Positions 9,134 to 18,289 are shown, counted from the stretch's first letter. The stretch: 64,000 nt of DNA from an uncultured Paracoccaceae bacterium (GCA_947493255.1 CANLQK010000006.1:124001-188000), one strand, 5' to 3'. Numbers and translations: made by a program. Notes: a model not told the origin generated them from the letters alone.

Positions 9134-10008
9134 CCGGCACGACCGATCAGAACACCGGTGCGCGTGAAGCAGACACCACCATTCCGCCACCCCAGCGCCC
9201 GGCCCACCACCACAGTGATGACCTGAAAGAAATCGGGCGTCTCCCCTCCTTCGCAACACTGCGTGCGATCATCGCCCTAATGTTGCGTGAAATGACCTCA
9301 ACCTACGGACGCTCACCGGGGGGGTACATTTGGGCAGTGTTAGAGCCTGTTATGTTGATAGGCGTCATGGTCGCAATCTTTTCAACCGGCCTACGTACAC
9401 CTCCTTTGGGAACAAATTTCGCAATCTATTACGCTTCGGGCGTGATGCCATATGTGATGTTCATGATCACAAACACGAAGGTCTCGCAGGCGATCAATTA
9501 TTCCAAGCAGCTGTTGGAATATCCGCGGGTCACGTTCTGGGATGCGATCATCGCCCGATGGTCCCTGACCGTGATCATACAACTTGCGGTCAGCTATATA
9601 ATCTTTTCGATCATTCTGTTGACCATGGAGACCCGCACGATCCTTAATTTACCTCTGATCGCAAATGCCTTTTTGATGGCCGCCCTACTGGGCCTTGGTG
9701 TAGGGCTTTTGAACTGTGTTCTCACGTCCAGATATGCGCTGTGGCATACAATATGGTCGGTTACTAACCGCCCCATGATCATCATTTCCGGTGTGATTAT
9801 TCCAATTGATCGCATCCCCGAACCGTATCGCGGCTGGCTTGAATGGAACCCCGTTCTGCACCTCGTCGCACAGTCCCGCGATGGGTTCTACTACTCTTAC
9901 GACGGAGCATGGATTGATCAAATTTATGTCTATAGTTTTGCGATTGTTTGCGGTTTTTTCGGGCTAATGTTTGTGCGCCGCTTCTTTCGCAACAACATGG
10001 AACGTTAA
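9130..10008 (+). CDS. kpsM: Capsule export ABC transporter permease, KpsM-like, 292 aa
   Basis: ABC-2 type permease forming the inner-membrane channel for the polysaccharide. A hydrophilic, His/Pro-rich N-terminus of about 45 residues precedes the amphipathic segment with LREMTSTYGRSPGGYIWAVLEP, the hallmark of KpsM/CtrC/BexB. Six membrane spans are apparent (PVMLIGVMVAIFSTG, VIIQLAVSYIIFSI, ALLGLGVGLL and the last at FAIVCGFFGLMFV). It overlaps kpsT by four bases. Its TAA also overlaps the stop of the opposing RTX gene in TTAA, leaving no room for a terminator between them. Confidence 0.94.
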   Translation: MTGTTDQNTGAREADTTIPPPQRPAHHHSDDLKEIGRLPSFATLRAIIALMLREMTSTYGRSPGGYIWAVLEPVMLIGVMVAIFSTGLRTPPLGTNFAIYYASGVMPYVMFMITNTKVSQAINYSKQLLEYPRVTFWDAIIARWSLTVIIQLAVSYIIFSIILLTMETRTILNLPLIANAFLMAALLGLGVGLLNCVLTSRYALWHTIWSVTNRPMIIISGVIIPIDRIPEPYRGWLEWNPVLHLVAQSRDGFYYSYDGAWIDQIYVYSFAIVCGFFGLMFVRRFFRNNMER

Positions 10009-12509
10009 CCCCAATCAAGGGCTAGCCATACTTTCTCTAGGGAAACATTGCCCGAAAATTCAAGCGTATCTTCTAGGCCGAAAACCAGCAGCAGCGACCC
10101 GCTGTCTGTCCAGCTATGAACGTCTACGAGAGATTGAAAATCAATGACGTCTTCGGCCCATCCAACCAAGTAAATTTGCACGCTATCCAGGTTAGATTCG
10201 AACCCTCTAATCTGGTCATTACCACCTGTGAAAATGAATGTGTCCGCCCCCAGCCCGCCAAACACCACATCATCCCCTGCCCCTCCCGACACCACATCAT
10301 CGCCAAAGCCTCCGAATAGGATATCGTTTCCGTCACCTCCAAACAGATGGTCGAATCCGTTCTCCCCTCGCAAAACATCATCACCATTGTCGCCCTCAAT
10401 GATATCGTGATTAATGCCTCCTTCCACTACATCATCCCCGTCACCGCCAAACAGATGATCCGCACCCGCGTTTCCGAACAGAGTGTCGTAGCCGGCATCA
10501 CCATATAGACTGTCTGCGCCATCCCCACCTGAAAGTGCATCATTACCTGTACCGCCAAACAACTGATCAGGACTAAACCCGCCTTCAAGGACGTCGTTCT
10601 CTGCGCCGCCATAAAGATCATCAAAGCCAGCGTTTCCAAACAAATTGTCATCACCGGAATCGCCAAACAAAACGTCGGCGCCGGCCTCTCCGAACAAGTC
10701 GTCATCAGACGCACCACCATACAAATGATCGATTCCTAATCCACCGCGCAGGTCGTCGCTATCGCGGCCGCCGTACAGCCTATCGTTACCGTTATTACCG
10801 GTGATCACGTCCCCGCCATCACCCCCAAAAAGCTGGTCGTAACCGTCGCTTCCTTTCAACTGGTCGTCACCTTCGTCGCCATAAATAGTGTCCCAACCAA
10901 TCCCGCCAAAAAGGATGTCGTTTCCCTCCCCTCCCGCTAAGTAATCACTGTCGGCGTTTCCATTGATCACATCCTCCCCACCTCCGCCAAAAATCGAATC
11001 TGACCCACCCAAGCCCGACAAAAAGTCAGCGGATTCTAAACCCGAGATTAGGTCCTCCATACTATTTCCGACAATGCTATCCGCACCTGCGGTTCCCATC
11101 AGGGTTCTAGGCCCGTTTTCTTCATTCGGGTCTGGGTCGGGGTCTACATCGGGGAACTGCCACGTAGATAGCGTCCGGTTGGTGCCAGTCGTAACCGCGG
11201 CGTCCAGCTCCTCCCAGGTGATCGGAGCCCCAAAAGCCGAGAAGATACGCAATTCTTCGCCGCCATAGATCAGCCGTGCCCCATTGTTCATCACATTGAC
11301 CGTCACTTCAGCAAAATCGCGAAAGTAGGCCCATCCGGACAAGTCCAACATGTCGACCCCAACTTCAAAATCGGCTATGTAGTTGACCTCTCTGTCGCCA
11401 AGTACGACAAACATGTCCGCGCCCGCACCACCCTCGAACGTGTCCGACCCTAACGTGTCGACAAAAACGTCCGCACCTACCCCGCCGATATGATGGTCGT
11501 TCCCATCTGTGCCCACTAGAAGATCGCCGTGCTCGAACATATCCACCCTGTAAGAGGTGATCCCCGTTTCGTTCTGCGAGCCAACAAATACGAGCAGCGC
11601 ATTGCCCTGTACCTGAACATCGATGGATGAGACGTTGTTCAACGTCGTGTCAAGCTGGTCTTCAATCGTTGCCAGATGCAGCAACCGCCCCGTAGGCAAA
11701 AGCTCAAACAAGCTCAGGCCGTCATCGGATCCAGCCGCTACAACAAAAACCCGACCACCTATTTCCACTATGGCCAACTCTTGAGCACCGCCAAACCGTG
11801 TGTCCCGAGAATCCACAAGGTGATCGGTGATCGACATCTCCCCGCCCTCATCCACTTGCACTACCGTCAACGACGACGACCCCGCAGAAGCGACCACGGC
11901 GAAGGTCGCGTCACCAACGACAACTCCTTCGACATCCATGGGCGCCGAAACCCAGAAACCCTGTGCGGCATCGAGAAGATCAATCTGGTTTTGCAGGAAC
12001 TCGCCCTGTAACGAATAACTTTCAAGCGTATTGGTGTTTGCGTTCACCGCAAAGGCAATGTCACTTACACCGACCGCATCCCAGACAATGAACACATCGG
12101 TAAACGTGCCCGGACCATCGGTGTGTTCTGTTACTGACACAATGGCCCCTAACGCGCCGCTATCGGTCACATTTATTGTAACCTCCAACCCATCACCCAG
12201 TCCGGTCAGGGACAAGCCACCAACATCCAGAACTGCCAAGGAAGGGTTCGGGGATGTATGCGCGTCAAACTCGATTTCAACTGCATTCAACGGGGTCAAA
12301 CCCCCTTCCGCATCCACTCGATAGGATGTCAAAACAGCCGTTTCCCCAGTCGATAGCGCATACAGAAAGGTTAACCCACCTTCTGTAACCAAAACAGTGT
12401 CCCTCACCCCTGTCGCGCCTCCGACAAGTGCTTCTGACACAGTTTCAATATGTTCAAAATTCAGCACGCAACACCCCGGGACAAATGTCCTGCAAATGTC
12501 ACGGTTCAA
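10005..12509 (-). CDS. RTX calcium-binding secreted protein with beta-propeller-like N-terminus, 834 aa
   Basis: A large acidic secreted protein, presumably exported by a type I system. Residues about 20-325 contain recurring motifs such as LTSYRVDAEGGLTPL and LSLFELLPTGRLLHL, suggesting beta-propeller (lactonase-like) blades. Residues 331-368 carry a first RTX block (GTDGNDHHIGG, GGAGADMFVV) ending in ADFEVGVDMLDLSGW. A linker rich in DPDPD precedes the main RTX array at 470-758, and the hydrophobic C-terminus matches RTX secretion tails. There is no Sec signal. The longest frame starts at TTG 12509; GTG 12467, with GGGG upstream, is a good alternative. It stands between kpsM and kpsD on the opposite strand, so it may be a surface protein that associates with the capsule; that is inference. 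Confidence 0.85.
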   Translation of the reverse strand: MNRDICRTFVPGCCVLNFEHIETVSEALVGGATGVRDTVLVTEGGLTFLYALSTGETAVLTSYRVDAEGGLTPLNAVEIEFDAHTSPNPSLAVLDVGGLSLTGLGDGLEVTINVTDSGALGAIVSVTEHTDGPGTFTDVFIVWDAVGVSDIAFAVNANTNTLESYSLQGEFLQNQIDLLDAAQGFWVSAPMDVEGVVVGDATFAVVASAGSSSLTVVQVDEGGEMSITDHLVDSRDTRFGGAQELAIVEIGGRVFVVAAGSDDGLSLFELLPTGRLLHLATIEDQLDTTLNNVSSIDVQVQGNALLVFVGSQNETGITSYRVDMFEHGDLLVGTDGNDHHIGGVGADVFVDTLGSDTFEGGAGADMFVVLGDREVNYIADFEVGVDMLDLSGWAYFRDFAEVTVNVMNNGARLIYGGEELRIFSAFGAPITWEELDAAVTTGTNRTLSTWQFPDVDPDPDPNEENGPRTLMGTAGADSIVGNSMEDLISGLESADFLSGLGGSDSIFGGGGEDVINGNADSDYLAGGEGNDILFGGIGWDTIYGDEGDDQLKGSDGYDQLFGGDGGDVITGNNGNDRLYGGRDSDDLRGGLGIDHLYGGASDDDLFGEAGADVLFGDSGDDNLFGNAGFDDLYGGAENDVLEGGFSPDQLFGGTGNDALSGGDGADSLYGDAGYDTLFGNAGADHLFGGDGDDVVEGGINHDIIEGDNGDDVLRGENGFDHLFGGDGNDILFGGFGDDVVSGGAGDDVVFGGLGADTFIFTGGNDQIRGFESNLDSVQIYLVGWAEDVIDFQSLVDVHSWTDSGSLLLVFGLEDTLEFSGNVSLEKVWLALDWG
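10236..11102 (-). repeat. RTX nonapeptide repeat array (about 30 GGxGxDxLx-type units)
   Basis: Within the RTX protein, residues 470-758 are almost entirely degenerate nonapeptides such as GGDGNDILF, GGAGDDVVF and GDEGDDQLK, giving a visible roughly 27-bp periodicity in the DNA. These fold as Ca2+-binding parallel beta-rolls outside the cell. The repeats diverge at the nucleotide level, so they are protein repeats and not a CRISPR or satellite. Confidence 0.93.
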
Positions 12510-12600
12510 TTAGCAATGGAGGCGCAGATTCCACGGCGAAGCTATGGTTTTTGCCGCTAATTTAAGAGTTACTCTCCCAAAATTTGACGCGATTGGGTTT

Positions 12601-13710
12601 CTAGTTCAATTGATTGGCCAGTCCGAACGTGGCCCCAACCAAACCCAAGATAGAACCAATCGCAGTCACTGGGCTTTCCGTAACGTACACAACATCGCCA
12701 GATTGGATGTCAAACTGGCTTGCGGAGAACAACCCGTCCGCAGTTGTCAGGTCGACAGTAAACACAGTGCGGGGGTGTGAAGGTCCCGTCCCGTCTGTCC
12801 GAACGGCAGAGACCGGATAACGCCGCAGGATCAGAATACCTCCTGCATCAGCCCGTGTGTCTGTCACACCACCGATAATCGCCAAAGCCTCTATTGCGGT
12901 GACGCTTTCGGTAGGAAACGGGTGGATCGCTTCAGTACCAGCAGCACCAAGCGACAGGAATGACCGTTCATCGGATTCCACAAAGACACGGTCACCCGCC
13001 ACCATCGTCGTGTTGAAACGGGGCGTTTCCAAAAGTCGTGACGCCGAAATCCCATAGGTCGTGCCATTGCGCTGCAACCGCATCTGCGGGTTGTTCAAGC
13101 TGCTAGAAATACCACCACCGTCTGCAATCAATTCAAGGAGAGTGTAGTCATTGTGCGGCAGCGTGAACGTCCCCGGCTGCGACACGCCACTGATCAAACT
13201 GACCGTGCGCCCCCGCCCTTCTTGAAGCTCCAGCTGGACCTGTGCGGAGGGGGAAACAGCATCGTACGCCTCACTGATGCGTTCACGGGCACTCTCCGGA
13301 CTCATCCCTCGAACTGCAACATTCCCGACGTATGGTAGAAAGACACTTCCAGACGGGCTGACCTGCACCGGCGGCAACGCAACAAACCGCTGCCCCGTGG
13401 TTGTCAGCAAGCCATTGTCTTCGTTTGTCCAGATCGTCAAATTTAGAGTATCGCCCGCTGCAATGATGCGATTGTTCGGCTGATCGACACGATTTATCCA
13501 ATGGTAATGTGCTGAATCTGCCAGTGGCCAACCTAGAAACGATGTGACGTTCGAACGGCTAACAATCTCAACCGCGAACTCGGGCGTAGCCGTTTCGGAC
13601 AGATCCGACGCCTGAGACAAGATCTCGGATTGCAGGGCCGCACCGCGTGGAATTGCAGCACACGCGGACAGGGTCAAAAAGCCCAATAGCACAACGATAG
13701 ATCGGATCAT
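12601..13710 (-). CDS. kpsD: Polysaccharide export outer-membrane lipoprotein, KpsD/BexD/Wza-like, 369 aa
   Basis: Outer-membrane polysaccharide export (OPX) protein, the last component of the capsule export path. It begins with a lipoprotein signal peptide (MIRSIVVLLGFLTLSAC, lipobox LSAC, Cys17). The Poly_export domain follows (AAGDTLNLTIWTNED, VSPSGSVFLPYVGNVAVRG), then SLBB-type beta-grasp repeats (SLISGVSQPGTFTLP; AIEALAIIGG). GGGGG lies about eight bases upstream of ATG 13710. It is transcribed away from kpsETM and is separated from them by the RTX gene, so it has its own promoter in the AT-rich DNA to its right. Confidence 0.93.
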   Translation of the reverse strand: MIRSIVVLLGFLTLSACAAIPRGAALQSEILSQASDLSETATPEFAVEIVSRSNVTSFLGWPLADSAHYHWINRVDQPNNRIIAAGDTLNLTIWTNEDNGLLTTTGQRFVALPPVQVSPSGSVFLPYVGNVAVRGMSPESARERISEAYDAVSPSAQVQLELQEGRGRTVSLISGVSQPGTFTLPHNDYTLLELIADGGGISSSLNNPQMRLQRNGTTYGISASRLLETPRFNTTMVAGDRVFVESDERSFLSLGAAGTEAIHPFPTESVTAIEALAIIGGVTDTRADAGGILILRRYPVSAVRTDGTGPSHPRTVFTVDLTTADGLFSASQFDIQSGDVVYVTESPVTAIGSILGLVGATFGLANQLN

Positions 13711-14454
13711 TTTCGCCCCCCAGCGATATGTATTTTATATATACTGTATACATGCTGGACAGCTTATTGAAAGCCTACGCAGCCGAAGAATTCCGCAATC
13801 GGAAAATACTGGACGTTGAAATTCCGCGACCTTCAAAGAGCCATAACATATTGTTATAAATAAATTTTACATGAAACACTATCGTAATCGCCCTTATACA
13901 ACTTAGTTTTACCCAGCCAAAGTGACGGCTCGCGGGACCTTATTCGTAGCCAAGGTTCGGTCTACCCAAGCTTAACCACCCGAACTGCGACAGCCTTTTC
14001 CAGTTGTGCACGGCCGATGGTGGAGAAAACTCGCTCAAATTCAATCGCAAGCCGCCAGAAGGTGGCCATGCATTCGACATGCCCAGCACAAGTTCAAATA
14101 TTGAAGTTTACCTTAGCCTTACCGGTATCTGCCGCCCCCGGCTTGGAATTGGCGTGCGTGCCTTGCGTCAAGTCATCGGGGCATTGCCTGACCTCAGTCC
14201 ACGCCTCTCGAACATGACGGCGCAGCACACTTTTCACCGGAACAAGCGCGTCAGAAACTGAAGACGCTAGGTATTTGGTTTTCCAGCAATTGAAGTCTTA
14301 CCAATCAAAAGGAAACAGCAGCCGGAACTATGACTAATTGAACTGCCCAGGGTGGACCGCTCACAATCATTCCTAGTACTATGTTATAGGCTTTCAAAGT
14401 ACCTCGAACATGCCTAGCCAACACCATACATCTAGACAAGAGGACCATCTAAAA
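13711..14454. promoter_or_regulatory. 744-bp AT-rich intergenic region with inverted repeats upstream of kpsD and the phosphomannomutase gene
   Basis: This must hold the kpsD promoter (minus) and the phosphomannomutase promoter (plus). Near kpsD, 13728-13753 is nearly pure A/T with arms ATGTAT and ATACAT. At 13843-13857 is a perfect inverted repeat, ATAACA-TAT-TGTTAT, followed by AT-rich DNA to about 13872. The part 14004-14261 has a short open frame listed separately. No full gene is apparent. Confidence 0.5.
14076..14261 (+). pseudogene. Possible N-terminal remnant of a GT4 glycosyltransferase (weak)
   Basis: An open frame from ATG 14076 encodes about 61 residues. Its start, IEVYLSLTGICRPRLGIGVRAL, resembles the first strand and glycine loop of GT4 enzymes (typically VYxDxTxxCR followed by TGIGR). 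After about 40 residues the likeness ends and the frame closes. A longer frame starts at 14004 but has no ribosome site. The most likely reading is a truncated relic of a capsule glycosyltransferase; chance is also possible. Confidence 0.22.
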
Positions 14455-15876
14455 ATGCCACCAAAGTTTGGGACCAGCGGCCTACGCGGTCTTGTCACAG
14501 AACTAACACCAGACCTTGTCCAGTCTTATACTTTCGCTTTTCTAGAATCCTGTGCGACGGGTTCGACCATTCACATTGGGTGGGATCTGCGACCATCATC
14601 GCCTGCAATTGCAGATAGCATTTCCAATGCCATAAAGTCATCCGGCCGTGTTGCCATCGTTCATGGGGCAGTCCCAACGCCCGCGCTGGCGCTCGCCGCA
14701 AAAAGCGCAGGTAATAGCGCCATAATGATCACCGGTAGTCACATCCCCGCTGACCGAAACGGATTGAAATTCTACACAGTTGATGGCGAGCTCTCGAAAG
14801 ATGATGAGGTTCGTATCCTTGCCGCGCTTGGCACCTTCCCTAACTCAGCGGCGCACGAAGGCACTATTCAAACGGCCAAAGACACGGCCATGGCAGCGTT
14901 TATTGAACGCTATATTTCGGCGTTTGGGGGCAATGCCTTAACCGGAATGCGTGTAGGTATTTATCAACATTCATCAGTAGCCCGAGATTTGATGGTCGAT
15001 GCCATCAATGGGCTGGGCGGCGTTGCAATCCCGCTCGCCTGTTCAGATACTTTTATCCCAGTCGACACCGAGGCCATTGATCCCGAGACCCGTACGTTAC
15101 TGACTGGTTGGTGTCACAACAACAATCTTGACGCGTTAATCTCTACCGATGGCGACGCCGACCGACCAATGGTTGCAGACACTAATGGCAGTATCATTCC
15201 CGGCGATGTGCTTGGCGTGATCACCGCCCGAATGATCGGTGCAAATATCATTTGCACGCCGATTTCATCCAACACAATGCTCACGCAGTTGCCTGAGTTC
15301 GATCACATTGAACTGACCCGTATCGGGTCCCCGTTTGTTATCGCTGCCATGGAACAGGTACTAAATGCCGATGCCGCGGCCAAAGTTGCCGGATTTGAAG
15401 CAAATGGCGGTTTCTTGCTCGGATTTACTGCGCAGGGACCGAACGGCCCCCTTTCGCCGCTGATGACTCGTGATTGCCTGTTGCCGATCGTCGCTCCTCT
15501 GGCTTTTGCACGTCAATCAAACCAGTCCTTAGCCAAAGTCGTCAAGAACCTGCCCAATCGGTTCACTGCAGCCGACCGGCTAACAGGAATTGAACCTTCG
15601 GAGTCTGCACCGTTTTTAAAAAACCTGATCGAAAACCCCTTAGCCCGACAAATGTATTTTTCTGCATTGGGCGAGGAGCGGACAGTCGACTTGACCGATG
15701 GCCTGCGCATTACTTTTGCATCTGGCGATGTCGTGCACCTTCGTCCATCAGGAAACGCGCCCGAGTTCCGTTGCTACACCGAGGCGGGCACGGCGTCGCG
15801 TGCACAGGACATCTTGAATACCTGCTTTACTCAACTCACCGAAAGCTTGCCCCAACCAGTGTCGACATCGTCCTGA
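14455..15876 (+). CDS. Phosphomannomutase/phosphoglucomutase family protein, 473 aa
   Basis: Alpha-D-phosphohexomutase that interconverts hexose 6- and 1-phosphates, feeding GDP-mannose or UDP-glucose synthesis for the capsule. Recognisable motifs are the N-terminal KFGTSGLRG, the phosphoserine loop ITGSHIP (catalytic Ser; the usual TASHNP is varied), the Mg2+ loop STDGDADRP, the sugar loop GFEANGGF, and the phosphate-binding RPSGNAPEFR near the C-terminus. The four-domain length fits the family. I chose ATG 14455, preceded by AGAGGA about 11 bases upstream; a start at 14410 adds 15 unconserved residues without a ribosome site. Substrate preference (mannose or glucose) cannot be settled from sequence. 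Confidence 0.9.
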   Translation: MPPKFGTSGLRGLVTELTPDLVQSYTFAFLESCATGSTIHIGWDLRPSSPAIADSISNAIKSSGRVAIVHGAVPTPALALAAKSAGNSAIMITGSHIPADRNGLKFYTVDGELSKDDEVRILAALGTFPNSAAHEGTIQTAKDTAMAAFIERYISAFGGNALTGMRVGIYQHSSVARDLMVDAINGLGGVAIPLACSDTFIPVDTEAIDPETRTLLTGWCHNNNLDALISTDGDADRPMVADTNGSIIPGDVLGVITARMIGANIICTPISSNTMLTQLPEFDHIELTRIGSPFVIAAMEQVLNADAAAKVAGFEANGGFLLGFTAQGPNGPLSPLMTRDCLLPIVAPLAFARQSNQSLAKVVKNLPNRFTAADRLTGIEPSESAPFLKNLIENPLARQMYFSALGEERTVDLTDGLRITFASGDVVHLRPSGNAPEFRCYTEAGTASRAQDILNTCFTQLTESLPQPVSTSS

Positions 15877-16330
15877 GCCAACTACAAAACTTTGCTAACG
15901 TAGGGATGACCGCAACCTCCGAACCAACATTGCTATCAATTTTGTGAACCGGCTTTACGTGACCACAACATCGACCAACTGCATATCACTCAACGTTTAG
16001 CACACACTCCAAACGCTTTTTCCAACAAACGTGCCGAAAAAGAAACGAACAGTCACATCTGTCAAGTGGCGCATAGGCTGATGATTCGGCGCCCAAAAAA
16101 GCAGCAAACACGCACACCGTCCATGCAATCGCAAGCATTTCTGAGCTCTAAGCGCGGTATCAAACCAACAAATTTATGGTATTAAACATATATATTTCAA
16201 AGAACTAAACATTTATGTCGCAACTATTCGCCCATTTTTTTCGCTTTCGCCTTTTTGACTCGCTCCATCATTTCGATGACCATATCAAGACGAGCATAAA
16301 CACGGTTATTTTTACGAAAGTTACTTGTTG
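15877..16330. promoter_or_regulatory. Intergenic region upstream of the CapD-like gene
   Basis: About 450 bp with no convincing full-size gene on either strand. The DNA becomes AT-rich at 16160-16215 (TATGGTATTAAACATATATATTTC), the likely promoter zone for the downstream dehydratase gene. A 38-codon frame inside it is listed separately. Confidence 0.4.
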
Positions 16331-16331
16331 A
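16215..16331 (+). CDS. Possible 38-aa upstream ORF coupled to the CapD-like gene (speculative)
   Basis: ATG 16215 opens a frame of 38 codons whose TGA (16329-16331) shares its A with ATG 16331 of the CapD-like gene, the same TGATG arrangement used elsewhere in this locus. The product would be Phe/His-rich and matches nothing I know, and the ribosome site is weak. The overlap may reflect translational coupling or chance. Confidence 0.2.
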   Translation: MSQLFAHFFRFRLFDSLHHFDDHIKTSINTVIFTKVTC

Positions 16332-18289
16332 TGAGATTAGCCTCCCTAAAACGCTATTCTGCGAGATATGGGTCACGGCTCGAGCGCTCTGTAGCTGGGC
16401 TTTCGCGCACCACAAAGTCAACAGCACTTTTGATCATCGACATCGCACTTGTACCATTCTCCCTGATCGTTATCGGGCTGATATGGTCGGGTGGAACCAT
16501 ATTTCCACACAATAATATGGCGTCTCTATTAACTGTTATGGCGATTGCGGCTGGCATTAGCTCTGTGCTCCTTGGCCTTCCACGAATAAAGCTCAACACC
16601 TATGAACAAACAGGAATTCAGCGCACTGCTGCCTACGCGGCGATTACTGGCTTCGTGGGCATCACATTTTCACAGCTAGCGCCGGGTCAGAATGCCAGCT
16701 TCACTTTCTTAATGATGGTGGCGATGGCGCTAATTATTTTCTCGGTCAGCGTACGATTGATTATGCGTAGCGTCTTGATCTTGATCTACCGTTCTGGGCA
16801 AAAGCGGCAGCGCGTTTTGATCTATGGCGCGGGTCAGACAGGCGTACAGCTGGCGACAGCACTGGGTACCGACGAAACCGTAGAAGCCGTTGCCTTTATC
16901 GATGACAACCCGACACTCCGGTCCGTCGTTGTTGCCGGGTTACCAGTATATTCACCGGTACAAATAAAGAAAATCGTCCGAGAAAACTCGATCGACCGTA
17001 TCGTGCTTGCCATGCCGTCCAACAGCCAACCGAAACAGGCACGCCTGGCACGGCACCTAGAAGATACCGGATGCGAAGTATCTATGCTCCCGTCTTTTGC
17101 ATCGCTCGTTAACGAAGGCGAGCTTATGGACAGAATCCAGCCAGTCAATCCATCGACTTATCTTGGCCGTGATGGCGTTGACGAAGATTTACAGGATGTT
17201 TGTGACATCTACCATAACAGCACAATCATGATAACAGGAGCCGGCGGCTCGATTGGTGGTGAATTAACGCGCCAAATATTGCGATGCCACCCTGGGAAAA
17301 TTGTTCTCTTCGAGATAAGCGAACACGCGTTGTATCAGCTTGATCGAGAATTGCGTGACATTGCGTCTGATCGCGTCGACTGCGAAATCGTTCCAGTCCT
17401 GGGTTCCGTCACTGACGAAAAGCAGGTACTGCGTACCCTGCGCACGCACAAGGTTGACACCATTTTGCATGCAGCGGCCTACAAACACGTCACAATGGTC
17501 GAGAAGAATCCTCTGCCCTCTCTTCACAACAACGTTGTAGGCACGCGGATTGTGGCAAGGGCGGCGCGCGAATGCGGCGTTGGCGATTTCATCCTTGTTT
17601 CGACCGACAAAGCCGTTCACCCGAAAAATGTGATGGGCGCATCTAAACGCTTCGCAGAGATGATCATCCAAGACGCTGCTTCACGAAGTGTGACAACCCG
17701 CTTTGGTATTGTTCGATTTGGCAACGTACTTGGCTCATCAGGATCGGTGGTTCCATTATTCGAGGAACAGATCAACCGAGGGGGTCCAATCACACTATCA
17801 CACGAGGAAGTCACCCGTTACTTCATGACCATCACCGAGGCCGCATGCCTTGTTCTTCGTGTAAGTAGTCTGGTGAATAAACAAAACGAACGTGGCGAAG
17901 TATTTGTTTTGGATATGGGAAAACCTGTTCAGATTAAAGAGCTGGCACGCCAGATGATTACTGACGCTGGGTATACGGTTTGTAATGCGAACAATCCCAA
18001 CGGTGACATTGAAATCACGATCACGGGGCTTTTGCCCGGTGAGAAACTGCACGAAGAGCTAACAATGCGTGGCAACAGCATCGTGGCAACCGATCACCCG
18101 AAAATTCTACGGGTCGAAGAAGCGTGCCTTTCCGAAATCGAGATCGCAACAGCACTGCGTGCGCTAGACGAGGCCCTAGACAATGGCGACCAGCAGGCAG
18201 CCCGGGATGTTCTTACGCGTTGGGTCGGCGCGGACAGTTCAATTGCCAAATACGGCGAGTTTTCAGACCAACCTTTACTGACAAGCTAG
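16331..18289 (+). CDS. Membrane-bound nucleotide-sugar dehydratase/epimerase, CapD/WbpM/FlaA1 family, 652 aa
   Basis: Inner-membrane enzyme, probably UDP-GlcNAc 4,6-dehydratase-like, making a deoxy-amino sugar precursor for the polysaccharide. Four N-terminal membrane spans (LLIIDIALVPFSLIVIGLIW onward to about residue 155) precede a first Rossmann motif, LIYGAGQTGVQLA, and then the extended SDR domain with GAGGSIGGEL. The catalytic region contains LVSTDKAVHPKNVMGASKR, and the family C-terminus (TGLLPGEKLHEEL) is present. Three starts are adjacent (TTG, TTG, ATG at 16325-16333); I take ATG 16331. It is monocistronic here; decayed DNA follows. Confidence 0.92.
   Translation: MRLASLKRYSARYGSRLERSVAGLSRTTKSTALLIIDIALVPFSLIVIGLIWSGGTIFPHNNMASLLTVMAIAAGISSVLLGLPRIKLNTYEQTGIQRTAAYAAITGFVGITFSQLAPGQNASFTFLMMVAMALIIFSVSVRLIMRSVLILIYRSGQKRQRVLIYGAGQTGVQLATALGTDETVEAVAFIDDNPTLRSVVVAGLPVYSPVQIKKIVRENSIDRIVLAMPSNSQPKQARLARHLEDTGCEVSMLPSFASLVNEGELMDRIQPVNPSTYLGRDGVDEDLQDVCDIYHNSTIMITGAGGSIGGELTRQILRCHPGKIVLFEISEHALYQLDRELRDIASDRVDCEIVPVLGSVTDEKQVLRTLRTHKVDTILHAAAYKHVTMVEKNPLPSLHNNVVGTRIVARAARECGVGDFILVSTDKAVHPKNVMGASKRFAEMIIQDAASRSVTTRFGIVRFGNVLGSSGSVVPLFEEQINRGGPITLSHEEVTRYFMTITEAACLVLRVSSLVNKQNERGEVFVLDMGKPVQIKELARQMITDAGYTVCNANNPNGDIEITITGLLPGEKLHEELTMRGNSIVATDHPKILRVEEACLSEIEIATALRALDEALDNGDQQAARDVLTRWVGADSSIAKYGEFSDQPLLTS

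Noticed and set aside
10200-11100. Regular spacing in the DNA suggestive of a CRISPR array or tandem satellite
   Set aside because: The period is the roughly 27-bp RTX nonapeptide repeat inside a protein gene; units differ in sequence and no identical direct repeats with unique spacers exist.
16224-16427. Minus-strand 67-codon frame across the CapD start
   Set aside because: It overlaps the conserved N-terminal coding part of the CapD-like gene and has no ribosome site; the lysine-rich end arises from TTTTTCGCTTTCGCC on the plus strand.
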